From Trichobilharzia szidati (Eukaryota > Platyhelminthes > Trematoda > Strigeidida > Schistosomatidae), in the NCBI GenBank assembly GCA_944472155.2, contig OX235279.1, positions 56,393,564 to 56,457,563 of the forward strand: a stretch of DNA of 64,000 nucleotides, in the 5' to 3' direction. The notes under the pieces are model-generated. The model was given only the letters and a program-made list of their open reading frames with translations. It made no database searches and was not told where the DNA came from. Each line of letters begins with the position of its first letter. The first letter of the stretch is position 1. The position numbers were made by a program, and so were the translations under genes. Below are positions 1 through 10,367 of this stretch, in pieces.

Positions 1-3000
1 CATAGCAGTTATTCTATGAGAATCAGGCATTTGAAAGAGAATTAGCCCACAGACATGTTAGAAGTACGTTTATAGGATGTTAAACACTTTTATTATCATC
101 CGTGATGATTGAAACATTCCATAACACGTCGAAGAGATCATGCGATGAATGAGACAAGCTGCTGAATTTCCTGGTGATTATACCCATTTCGATGAAGTTC
201 CTAGTTAAAATTGCTCTGGCGAAAATGTGATACTAGTTTAATTTACATTGTCACGTGGAATTTCGGAAGACCGTGATTGCTCAGTGCATAAAATGGCATC
301 AGATTATGTTGATATCAGTGTGCATTGAGGCAAGAAGTATAGTATGTATGGTCCTTCTAAAATGTCAGACTGCTTCAAATTAGTATCAGCTTTCTGACGA
401 GTAGTAGCTTGCAGCTGTATCCTACAACTACTACACCTGTTACTTGAGTTATATCAGTCTTAATAATTATTCATTTTCAGATCACTAAGATATTCTGAGA
501 TCCTTAATGAATTGCTTGTGGCCATGAAGGTTATGGAAGGTGCACTTATGACTCATACTTTTAAAGCATTTATTATTAAACAAGTCATCTGTAGGGATTT
601 TGTGATGTTCAGGTTGCAGTGCTTGACTGTATGTAGTTACTGCATGCTATTGTGCGTGAAGGGACGGTTGGTGAAAATGAAGAAAGAATAAAGTTTCCTA
701 TAAACTGTCTATGAATACTGCAGACTGTTGATAAGAAACTGCATCAAAGGAAAAAATTCCGAACAGCCAGAAAATATTACTGCAGTTTCGATGATTATTA
801 CCTTTTACATTTGTAAATCATCTTTCCGAAGTTCAGAATGACGCCAAAACATCAATGCTACCCCGTGGGCCCCACAGAAATTCGTGAGAGATCTTACATG
901 TCAGGTTGCCTTAGGAATTCTAAACTTGCAGATCTTTCAATTCACCTGTCACTGAAATATCACTTATCTACCTCACAATAATCTTTTTATTTACGCACTA
1001 TTACACTCCATTTTATCTTAACTTCATAAGTCTTTATCAAAGCTGAAACTTACTCTTTGTGCCTATTAGTTGCTTGCTTAAAGTTTGGTTGCTTTGATTA
1101 GAAACACAACAACACCAATGTTTGAACAAAACTGTATTTTCATCGAAAACGTCATAGTTTCCATGCTTACACCGATATGATTAGCATTAAACATTGTAAA
1201 GGTATACCACCATTCCAAGGACTCTATAGTCCCTTGGGGTATATATCTTGTAGGTGTACATTCAAGGATGCATTATGCATAAATGTATTTTATGCCACTT
1301 TGCAGTTTAACATGACGTTCTCCTTTTGATGAAATTGCTTTTAATCATGTGAGGGCGTAGCACTTACCCAACAACTTATGAAAAAGTATTAATTTATGAT
1401 ACTTAACGGTTGTCATTTATAACATAACTGATAGTGCCTGTAAAAATGGCACGCATTGCCTGTAAATACCCTATTAGACGACATTTAAAATTAACATTAT
1501 TTGCTTAGTGCTATGCTGTACAGGATGAACAATGTATGTGATAGTCAAAACTGCAAGTGAATGCTTTCATGGCATAAGTATGAAAAAGGAGATTAAGCCT
1601 TTGTCAGCAAAGGTAGGCAAATATAAAGCGTTTAACCTTTATATAATTTCTTTCTAACTGTAAGGAAATAATAAATAGACTTTATCAGCTTATTTGTAGA
1701 TGTCGGGTAACGTAAGTCAACCTGGTCACAGCAATTCAACATCGCCGAAGTAATTACTACAAACAATTGTGTAGAGACATCTGCTTGTTATTCATTTTTA
1801 ATACACATATTTAACATCCTGCTGTCCTTATTCGGTCTGGTTGAAAATAAATTTGTCATCATTACGAGATAGAGGCCTGACTTCTACATGAGACCTGATA
1901 AAGTAATCGGTGGCATAATTGAGTGTAAGTGAAATATTGCTACGATTACTACTGCTTCATCTACTCAATCAATCGTCTCGTGTAGACTTTAGTTTGCAAT
2001 ATACCTTAATGCCTGTATTCATAAGGATTGACATGACGCTTTAATTGAAATAATAGTAATGCACTACTTTTGATTACACCTAATCTTATACGAAATGGAA
2101 CTCCACCGCAGTGCCTAAGTTCTAATTTTATATATCATATACGGAAGTTATGTTTTTTGTCAGGCTTCCCTACAGATTGACATGTGGTTAGAAGATGTAG
2201 TCGCTTAACTTTAAGTAGATGTTTAGGCTTGATTAAAGTATCTATAATTCACCGCTTATATCGACCGATAGTGTTCGTACAGAATTACACTTACGTATAG
2301 TAACGAGTTCATGTCCTAGGGAGTACCGGACTAGCATGCCATACTCCCACCGCGAGCATATGAAGTGAAAGACAACAATGTTTATAGGAAAAGTTTATTT
2401 TTATTGTAACACAAATTTAGTTTATTTACATATTAAGAAAACTTTGCATTCCTGTGACTACTTCTCCTGTGTAATCTGTGGCAACCCTGTCTCCAAATTT
2501 GTCACAAGTTTTTGTCAGGCAGGCAATCATAAGCCTCCTATTGGTTGAGTAAAAGCCACACGGATTTTGCGGGGCAACTGCTGACATGCTTTGAGATGCG
2601 TATGAGTCGCGTGACCATGTCTATCGTTGACATTTCTGAAGCACATGATTAACTAAAAAAGGTAAAATAGGAAACCTAAAGATAATTATGAACACAATAT
2701 TACAGGATTAATAATGGCAGTTCTTATATCCTGTTTCTAGTGAATGCAGTGTACACATGCAAACGTTTCTGAAAGTTATAAATTTTAGTACCTAAGATTC
2801 TCAGTTACTTAAGGTTATGTCAACATGCATTACAAATAGAAAGTCATAAAATAGCGAATACTTTAGCTAACAACACAGTAATTCTTACATATAATTAAAC
2901 GTAAATATACCTGTAAAACACGCCTTTCTGAAATGCACCAACAGCAAATGTTGACAAGGGTACTGACAAGTCTGGAACGTCCTACATGTGCATACACGCA

Positions 3001-6000
3001 GATCCACCTCTATTCTCCTCCCATAGTATTTGAAAAAAGACATAGCCCAAAGCTTCAACCTGTACGGAAGCCCACCGTCGCTTTTTATATTCAAGGATCA
3101 CTTTCCGCGGGGCGTTAGTCGTCGTAGGATCGGTAGTAGACATTGTGAACAGGAATAAGTGAAACATCGTGACTGAGCTATCATCGCCTCCTGGTGTATT
3201 CTTGAAGAACTTTCCTCACACCATTTATACACCTTCAACATGCTTTTGTGCAGACTGTCTCATCTTTGCAGGTAACGCTTCATTTGTTTGTGTGAACTTT
3301 CAACTCGGTTATTCGTAGCATTACCTAAAGTCAGCACATAGTCATTGAAAGTGTCGTCGACTCATCCAGCGCCATTGTATATACTGACTAACACTAACAT
3401 CCAATCTGCTTATAACTCTGAAATAGAAATTAAATCTGGAAAATGAGAATATTTAAGGCATTACTCTGACCTCCTTTTACACTGAACTAAGCGACATAAG
3501 TAGTTCTTCACAATGGGATTCCTCGTCTACAATTGAAATGTTCATTATGTGTAAAAAAATTTACTTCACGACAGAATGCACGACAAACATGAAAAGAACA
3601 CAGCACAGTGTGCGCCCGTCTGTGTGTTAACTTCACTGCTGCAATTTCCGATTGTGCACAGTCCATAATGAAAGTCTCCGTTTTAGAAGTATCTTCCACT
3701 ATTTGACGAAATGTGTCTAAAATCCAAACTACATCACGTTTAAATTCCTTTCGACTTCAAACAAATAGAACTGGTCTCCCATGACCAAAATTACTCGTAA
3801 CAACTAACTGGAACAAAGAATACCTGCATGTTGATTACTGAATGAGTAAACTTACTTCCCTTAATTTGTATTATATGTACAGTCAATACCCACAACCTCC
3901 GGGAACTGTCTATACAACTCAGTTTGCTCATAAGTAGAAAAACAAACTCTCATTAGTGAATTCTGGATCGGTTCGTCTGAATAATACTCCGTAAACCTCC
4001 CACGGGATTTCAGTAATTGAAAGATGTCACTACGATGTCACTTTAAGTAATTAACAGCTACGTCAACTTTGCTTTTATTAACTGAAGCTTTCATATTTTT
4101 AACGTCATTAAGAGTGATTGCCTTGTGAAATTTCTCCTTAACATGCCTCATTATTTCATCAGATGAGTGCGATTGCTGAAGAGGTGGTTCCACATTTTCT
4201 TTCTCTTCTACTGTTAGTCGTCTACACCAAGGATCATTCAGCATGTACACTGCGGTGCGTGGATGGTTATGCACCACTTTGTGGGACATAACCAGGTATT
4301 CATTACAATGTAAAAGTACGCGAAATGAAGACAGACAGTTGCTACATTTTAACCTTAAATATATATAATATCATAATATACTTCCTCTTACGACTTGTTC
4401 CTCAATTTCAGACCCCTTTTTACACGGTTCACTCCAAAAGTTCATTTAAAAGCGACGTACGCGCACTTAGAGCTATCATCCGTTGTTGTTTTGCTCTGAA
4501 TATGCACATAGTGAGTGCAGGACAACTACATTGTTAGCATTAAATGACTTCCTCCCTTTTCGAAATTCTCCTAATGCATTCTCAAATTCCTCCCAGTTGA
4601 AGAAATTCCGGCAAGAGTAAGCAATAGGCACCAAAGCCAAATGACCTTCAGTCAGATCGCTCAGCATTACAAATGAACGCTATTCATAATAATCTTTGCA
4701 AGTTTCACCCAGATTTAGTTTTGACTTCTGTGTGGAAAATAGGTTGATAGGGAGGACTAGAAGATGGATATGTGGGGGGACTATGACTTTGCAAAAGTAA
4801 TGCCGGGCTTTCGATGGTCAATCATTTAGATATAACCACTGTTAAATGAGTAAGTCTGTAAGGGTTGGTTAGTCGTAAATTATGGTGATTTTTTAGGTAC
4901 CTTCCTCTCGAAGTCGAAACTCTCCCTTAGTAAAATATGATACACAGCCACTTAGATGAATTTTTGTAGCGACACTGGTTTTACATGTCTGTAGACACTT
5001 CAATGAGTTACTGGGACCGATTTTTACAGCATATTAGGGATATATACCCTGTATAATCCATTTTTGTTACATGTATATTATAAATACATTCTTAGTAGAT
5101 TAAATACCAACTTTTCCCCTAGAACCTGATTGGTTCGTTTGAGGTCGTCTGAAGTTGGCGTCTATTCTTTACTCTTGCTGAAACCCCTTCGCAGCATTAC
5201 TTCACCAAAAATTTCACTTACGTCTGTGGCGCTTTCACTCGCATTGATTACCTGCAATGGACTTCTAAAAAGGCTTCATCAATTAGTATCCATTTCTGCC
5301 ACAGCTATTTAAAGACAATCCCGTAAAAAACGCTGTATCACAATACATCACTGAGAAATATCGGTCAAGAAAATATCACACGTATAACCACAACTCTCGA
5401 AAAGCATAAGAACCCACGGGTTCATAGACAACGATAGCAACCGATAGGCCAACCAATCTCAACGGAGTGTATGATGAAACAAGCCTTGTACAAGCACAAA
5501 AAATGTAAAAGAAAACGTTGGAATAGTCAAATATTACATTTATATCCATCCCACCTGCTTGCAAACAACGCATGACGCAACTACACAAAACTGCACACGA
5601 CATCACCTACGGCTGGAATTATATATCACGCTGGGTTGAAATTTCGTTTGGAAATTTTTTTGTAAATAAGTTATAACAAAATTGTGTTATATGTTATCTG
5701 GATTGATGGGAATTCCCAATTCCTGGCCAGTTTATGTTGGTGTCCACGCGCTCCTTGAATACGACGTGCTTTTTCCTCTCTAACCGGAAAATACCCATTT
5801 TGTGAATTATCCGATTGGGAAACCTGATCTTCCTAGCCGGTGAATTAAATTCAACCATAACTTACATATTGAATCTCGGTGTGGTAAGTCCAGCTGTCTC
5901 GAACTACTGCCAAAGCTTCAGGAAAAGCGATATAGGCAGATTTTGATTGGCTGTTGGCTAGCTGGCTTCTTATTGGTCTAAAATAGAAGTTAAAATGGCA

Positions 6001-6692
6001 GTCTCTTTATTTTGACACGGAAATTTACAGTCAGTTTAATTTCAGGCTTAACTTACCATAATATAACGGCGTGTTAATTATTTTGGTGTGAGTGTAGTGT
6101 GATAGTCACACGCTACTTGGATGCATTTGTGGTATTTAAAGTACATTGAGATGTATGAGAATGTCTAGCAAGTGAATATAAATTAACAATAATTTTGATG
6201 CATTTATTTTAAGCCCAAAATAGGATGTATGCATTTTTCTTACTAGGCGAATATAATTCAACTACAATTTCTAAACATATAATGTGTCTTTAATTAGAAC
6301 ATATAGATAAATGTATGTATTAACTGATCCACTTTTTTAAGTTGTTAGTTTAGTGACCTGTGGGATTTGTGCATATTAGGTCAGCATAAATCAATTAAAT
6401 GTACTAGGTCACAACAGTGGTTTATGAGCACTGAAATATATACTATTATTCATCTACTTCAAATTATAATGTTGTGTTCGTTAGTCATTGTTAAAACCAT
6501 TACATGACGTTACAAGATACTCCTGCAGCCTCTACTACACGAAATATGTCATCTATATTGTCTGATGTAATGGCTATATTCCCAAGAATAATGCTTAGTT
6601 GTGTATTTTATACGTGGGTGCAACTTAAGCAAGCTTTTGATACATTTATGAAGGTAACAACTAAATTGTTCATTATTTCTTTGAAAGGAATC
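1..6692. repeat. Left arm of ~17 kb outer palindrome
   Basis: This arm is the reverse complement of 10368-17059: base 1 pairs with 17059 and base 6692 with 10368. Matching runs to the first base of the window, so the arm may begin further left. Four mismatches were read by eye at 345, 419, 795 and 3129, so the arms are near-identical but not perfect copies. The only coding-like content is a Mutator-like transposase on the minus strand (2885-4667). I see no gene in 1-2884 or in 4668-6688; short open frames there (for example 5376-5606) are mirrored in the other arm and resemble no family I recognise. Fragments similar to parts of this arm lie at 24217-24300, 53070-53175 and 57975-58100. Confidence 0.95.
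2885..4667 (-). pseudogene. Mutator-like (MULE) transposase, left-arm copy
   Basis: This is the mirror image of the transposase at 12393-14175 and gives the same translated blocks in the same order. Read on the minus strand from 4667: a segment with FFNWEEFENAL; a zinc-binding segment ending in HNHP; the first acidic block (GIDCTYNTN); the second (FIMDCAQSEIAAV); NNRVESSHKQ with the presumed catalytic Glu; and a SWIM finger (CxC-x9-CxH) at about 2948-2992. The open blocks are the same as in the right arm, so the lesions are shared. It points outward, away from the palindrome centre. It is probably inactive unless small introns explain the frame changes. Family membership is an inference from motifs. 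Confidence 0.82.
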
Positions 6693-7637
6693 CAACACAT
6701 CCTAACGGCTTGATTCAGGTAAAAAAGACCCATCTGGCCCTATGGAATATAAGTTTGTGAGGTATGAATGCACTTTTGGAGGTATAGTTTAGTAAGCTTG
6801 GGACGCTTAAAATACCAACCTTGCAACAATTCTCAGCAAAGTCTAACCAACGCGTCAATAATGCCTTTTTACGGTAAATGAATATTTTATCTACTTGAAG
6901 TGAACCCAGTATGTACTGAAATAACCCTGGTCCTTCTAAAAAGCTACTATATTTGGGTCTCGCCTACTCAGGAACATTCTGCCTCCCCCCAGTGCTATAA
7001 TTATAGGAAATTTTCCCTGTCAGTATACTTACTTTCGAGTACCAAATACAGCCGACTGCTTTTGGATGCTGTTCGGACAGATTGGAGTAATTTCTTACTG
7101 CAATATGAGAACTGTTTCGGAGATGAACATATTGTTTACAATATTCATTTTCTGAAACGTACAGTGGATGACGTCGAGCTGCATGGGCTATTAGAGGGAT
7201 TCAGTGCATTTCCCTTTGAATTCTATATGCGCATGATCAGACAGTTTGTGCACTGTGGATATGTTGTGGCTAAGCAGGCAGCTCAGCGTTATGTTGAGCA
7301 CGTGCACTTAATGAAAAGTACAGGTGTCAAGCATGTACCTAAAGAAGCTAGTACTAGAGGCGTTAAGTTTAGCAAAGGAAAGTTAACTTATCTGAACGTC
7401 ATATTTACTTATTATTCTCCGGACAATGTAATCTTAGCCTCAGGTAAACCGGGGGAATATAGTTGAAATGGAAAGTGAAGATAGGATACGCTTTCGACCC
7501 TACTGTGATTTTAGTGATGATTTTAATACACCATTTAAATCAAGGAATTTAGGGATATTCAGATGTTCGAAATTCAGTCACGAGATGTAAGGTTCATTAA
7601 TGAAGTACTTATTTCTGTAGCGACCAACTGATGACAT
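6689..7637. repeat. Left arm of inner nested palindrome
   Basis: This arm is the reverse complement of 7769-8600. Near the centre i pairs with 15406-i; further out i pairs with 15289-i, because this arm holds 117 bases (about 7000-7116) that the other arm lacks. It carries a CACTA-type transposase fragment pointing to the centre. Its outer end abuts the outer arm directly; the bases aatc at 6689-6692 belong to both repeats. Confidence 0.95.
6900..7466 (+). pseudogene. CACTA-type (TNP2-like) transposase C-terminal fragment, longer copy
   Basis: An open frame of 188 codons beginning at a GTG, so the true start lies upstream or is lost. The diagnostic block is GDEHIVYNIHFLKRTVDDVE followed by LLEGFSAFPFEFYMRMIRQF. 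It matches the general form YNIH-x-L-x-HL-x-DV-x-G-x-LD-x-FS-x-FPFE near the C-terminus of CACTA (EnSpm) transposases, a superfamily reported in schistosomes. The usual acidic catalytic residues upstream are absent, so this is a remnant. The 39 residues around position 31-69 are missing from the mirror copy at 7940-8389. Because this copy runs smoothly into GDEHIVYNIH, I take it as the less altered version. Confidence 0.7.
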
Positions 7638-7768
7638 GTCCAACGTTTAACTGGCGTTTAACAGTATTACCTGAATTCCTTTCTTCAGGTTACGTCTTTG
7701 GACACGATCTTTCAAATTATGAATGTACGATTTCGTGGCCTAATCCATTATGTCACCAACCTCTCTCG
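7638..7768. other. Spacer at the centre of the inner palindrome
   Basis: A 131-base unpaired segment between the inner arms. It is flanked on both sides by a block containing tgtagcgacc (left) and ggtcgctaca (right). No gene is seen. Confidence 0.8.
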
Positions 7769-8600
7769 ATGTCATCAGTTGGTCGCTACAGAAATAAGTA
7801 CTTCATTAATGAACCTTACATCTCGTGACCTAATTTCGAACATCTGAATATCCCTAAATTCCTTGATTTAAATGGTGTATTAAAATCATCACTAAAATCA
7901 CAGTAGGGTCGAAAGCGTATCCTATCTTCACTTTCCATTTCAACTATATTCCCCCGGTTTACCTGAGGCTAAGATTACATTGTCCGGAGAATAATAAGTA
8001 AATATGACGTTCAGATAAGTTAAATTTCCTTTGCTAAACTTAACGCCTCTAGTACTAGCTTCTTTAGGTACATGCTTGACACCTGTACTTTTCATTAAGT
8101 GCACGTGCTCAACATAACGCTGAGCTGCCTGCTTAGCCACAACATATCCACAGTGCACAAACTGTCTGGTCATGCGCATATAGAATTCAAAGGGAAATGC
8201 ACTGAATCCCTCTAATAGCCCATGCAGCTCGACGTCATCCACTGTACGTTTCAGAAAATGAATATTGTAAACAATATGTTCATCTCCGAAACAGTACAGG
8301 GGGGAGGCAGAATGTTCCTGAGTAGGCGAGACCCAAATATAGTAGCTTTTTAGAAGGACCAGGGTTATTTCAGTACATACTGGGTTCACTTCAAGTAGAT
8401 AAAATATTCATTTACCGTAAAAAGGCATTATTGACGCGTTGATTAGACTTTGCTGAGAATTGTTGCAAGGTTGGTATTTTAAGCGTCCCAAGCTTACTAA
8501 ACTATACCTCCAAAAGTGCATTCATACCTCACAAACTTATATTCCATAGGGCCAGATGGGTCTTTTTTACCTGAATCAAGCCGTTAGGATGTGTTGGATT
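7769..8600. repeat. Right arm of inner nested palindrome
   Basis: Reverse complement of 6689-7637 with one 117-base gap and occasional substitutions. Its outer boundary is the start of the 288 bp direct repeat at 8601. Confidence 0.95.
7940..8389 (-). pseudogene. CACTA-type transposase C-terminal fragment, shorter copy
   Basis: Mirror copy of 6900-7466, 149 codons long, lacking 39 internal codons. The join lies at a run of C residues, so a deletion is likely. The block GDEHIVYNIHFLKRTVDDVE and the FSAFPFE block are both kept. It points inward toward 7700. It is non-functional on its own because the catalytic part is absent. Confidence 0.7.
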
Positions 8601-8888
8601 TGTTGCTGCTCTATTTTGACTGAACTAGAATGCACGTATATCTTAGTACTTCCTCGCGTTTATATTTGTGTCCTAACGTTGCGATTACTCGACATCCACA
8701 ACGTAATTAAAAAGGCACTTGCGAAGGAATACGACAGTGTATTATTGCAGCAATCAAAAATTCAAAAATCGAGCGAGTACAAAAAGTATCAATTGTTAAC
8801 ATGCATGATTTAGAGTAATAAACAAATGAAAGTACAATTACACAATGAAAGTATAGTACGATTATGAGTAATAAAACGGGTCACTACA
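8601..8888 (+). repeat. 288 bp direct repeat R1, LTR-like
   Basis: Repeated at 10080-10367 with the same length, almost identical after about base 90 and diverged in the first 90 bases. It starts TGTTGCTGCT and ends GGGTCACTACA, so it has TG...CA ends, and it contains AATAAA-type signals near its 3' end (for example around 8814-8822 and 8868-8875). That layout resembles an LTR, but I see no primer-binding site, gag or pol between the copies. The final CACTACA also resembles a CACTA-transposon end. The open frames through it share a lysine-rich C-terminal stretch that I do not recognise. Confidence 0.75.
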
Positions 8889-9242
8889 ATAGCCCCTCCG
8901 TAGAATGCAGGTAAATGAAGTTTACCTGTATTCGGAATGATATTGTAAATTACAATTACAGAAGAAATATATACGAGTTTGTGGTATGAAAACCGAATTG
9001 AGGATTTTAAGTTTTTGAGGTTTGATAATATAACTGTATATATGCAAAAATGTTAACAACTTCGAAACGAACCGAAATATTTAGAAAGTTGTGCAAAATG
9101 TAACAATAAAACCAGAAAAATTATTAGAATAATAATGGGGTTGTTATTGTAAAGAGTTACAGAATAGATTTATATCTTAACATACAATTAATAGTATAGT
9201 AATAAGGAAGTATGGAAATGACTTGGGTAAACATTCAGTTAC

Positions 9243-9938
9243 CTCTGTTTCCATGAAAGCTTGTTGTACAAGTGGAATTGTACAAGAAGAGATGGCTGTG
9301 CCAGAGAAGAGTGCAGCAGTAGCTGCTGATACGGTTGAAAGTGAACGTCCGTCAGTATGTTGTTGTTGTTGCTGGGGTGTTGTTACTCGGCGTTGAGGAG
9401 TAACTTGAATTGATGTTTGCTGAGGTTGGAGAGTAGAAGTTAGTTGATTGATAGCCATTCCAACAAGAGCAGTTGGCACAAGCTGTGGTAAACCAGTGGT
9501 TTGAATCAGCTGACCGTTAGGAACAACAGTCATAACTTTTAATGGAGCTCCTGGTGCCAGAGTGATAAACTGGGGAGTAGCATAGGAGCGTGCAGCTACA
9601 GTACAAGGTTGACCACTGACAGGGACGTCAGTTGCCATCATTGTTGGTTGTTGCTGATGTTGCTGGATAGAAGTTTGCTGTTGAGCTGGTTGTAACTGAT
9701 GAGCTTGTGCTTGAATCTGTTGTTGTTGAGGTGATTGGGTAAACTGTTGTAATCGAACAGCTGTAGGACCGGCTTGAGTAAATGGAGTTGCAGACCATTG
9801 TAAGAGTGTTTGCACACCTGTAGACAATGCTGAAGCTTGAGGACAGAGAACTGGAATTGAGGTGTTGCATAACAGCCAGCTGCTTGAGTATCAGAGTGAA
9901 CAAGGATAGCAGTCGCTGTGCCGCCAGGTCCGGAGGTA
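9243..9938 (-). pseudogene. Captured glutamine-rich exon-like gene fragment
   Basis: The minus strand here encodes a long glutamine-, threonine- and proline-rich stretch with several short Q runs and blocks such as YATPQFITLAPGAPLKVM and VVPNGQLIQTTGLPQL. This composition is typical of activation domains of eukaryotic transcription factors; I cannot name the gene. The open frame ends at a good splice donor (GAG|GTAACT, exon end at 9243), followed by non-coding sequence. Upstream, an AG acceptor is plausible before 9938. The upstream part is in another frame than the part after about 9850, so a frameshift breaks the exon. It sits between two 288 bp direct repeats inside a MULE palindrome, so capture of a genomic host fragment with flanking intron is inferred. 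Confidence 0.6.
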
Positions 9939-10079
9939 CTTTTAGCAGAAATATCAGTAATTATACATCCAAATGTTATGAAGTTATAAAAGTTAATGCG
10001 ACGGCAAAGATTACTTATTCCACTGTGTATACTTCGAAATGATGTAGTCCATCAATCAGCTCTGTCGGGCTCGCCAATT

Positions 10080-10367
10080 TGTTGCTGCTATATTTTGACT
10101 GAACTGGCGTACACGTATCTTCTAGCATTTCTTCGCGTTTACAATTGTGCCCTAACGTTGCGATTACTCGACATCCACAACGTAATTAAAAAGGCACTTG
10201 CGAAGGAATACGACAGTGTATTATTGCAGCAATCAAAAATTCAAAAATCGAGCGAGTACAAAAAGTATCAATTGTTAACATGCATGATTTAGAGTAATAA
10301 ACAAATGAAAGTACAATTACACAATGAAAGTATAGTACGATTATGAGTAATAAAACGGGTCACTACA
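10080..10367 (+). repeat. 288 bp direct repeat R2, LTR-like
   Basis: Second copy of R1 (8601-8888), in the same orientation. It ends GGGTCACTACA exactly where the right outer palindrome arm starts at 10368. R1 and R2 enclose 1191 bases containing the glutamine-rich exon fragment. Confidence 0.75.

Noticed and set aside
5376..5606. 76-codon open frame mirrored at 11454-11684
   Set aside because: Present in both arms only because they are copies. It shows no motif and its composition is like non-coding sequence.
8881..8890. CACTACAA as the start of a full CACTA transposon
   Set aside because: No matching TTGTAGTG end with suitable spacing was found; it fits better as the end of the 288 bp repeat.
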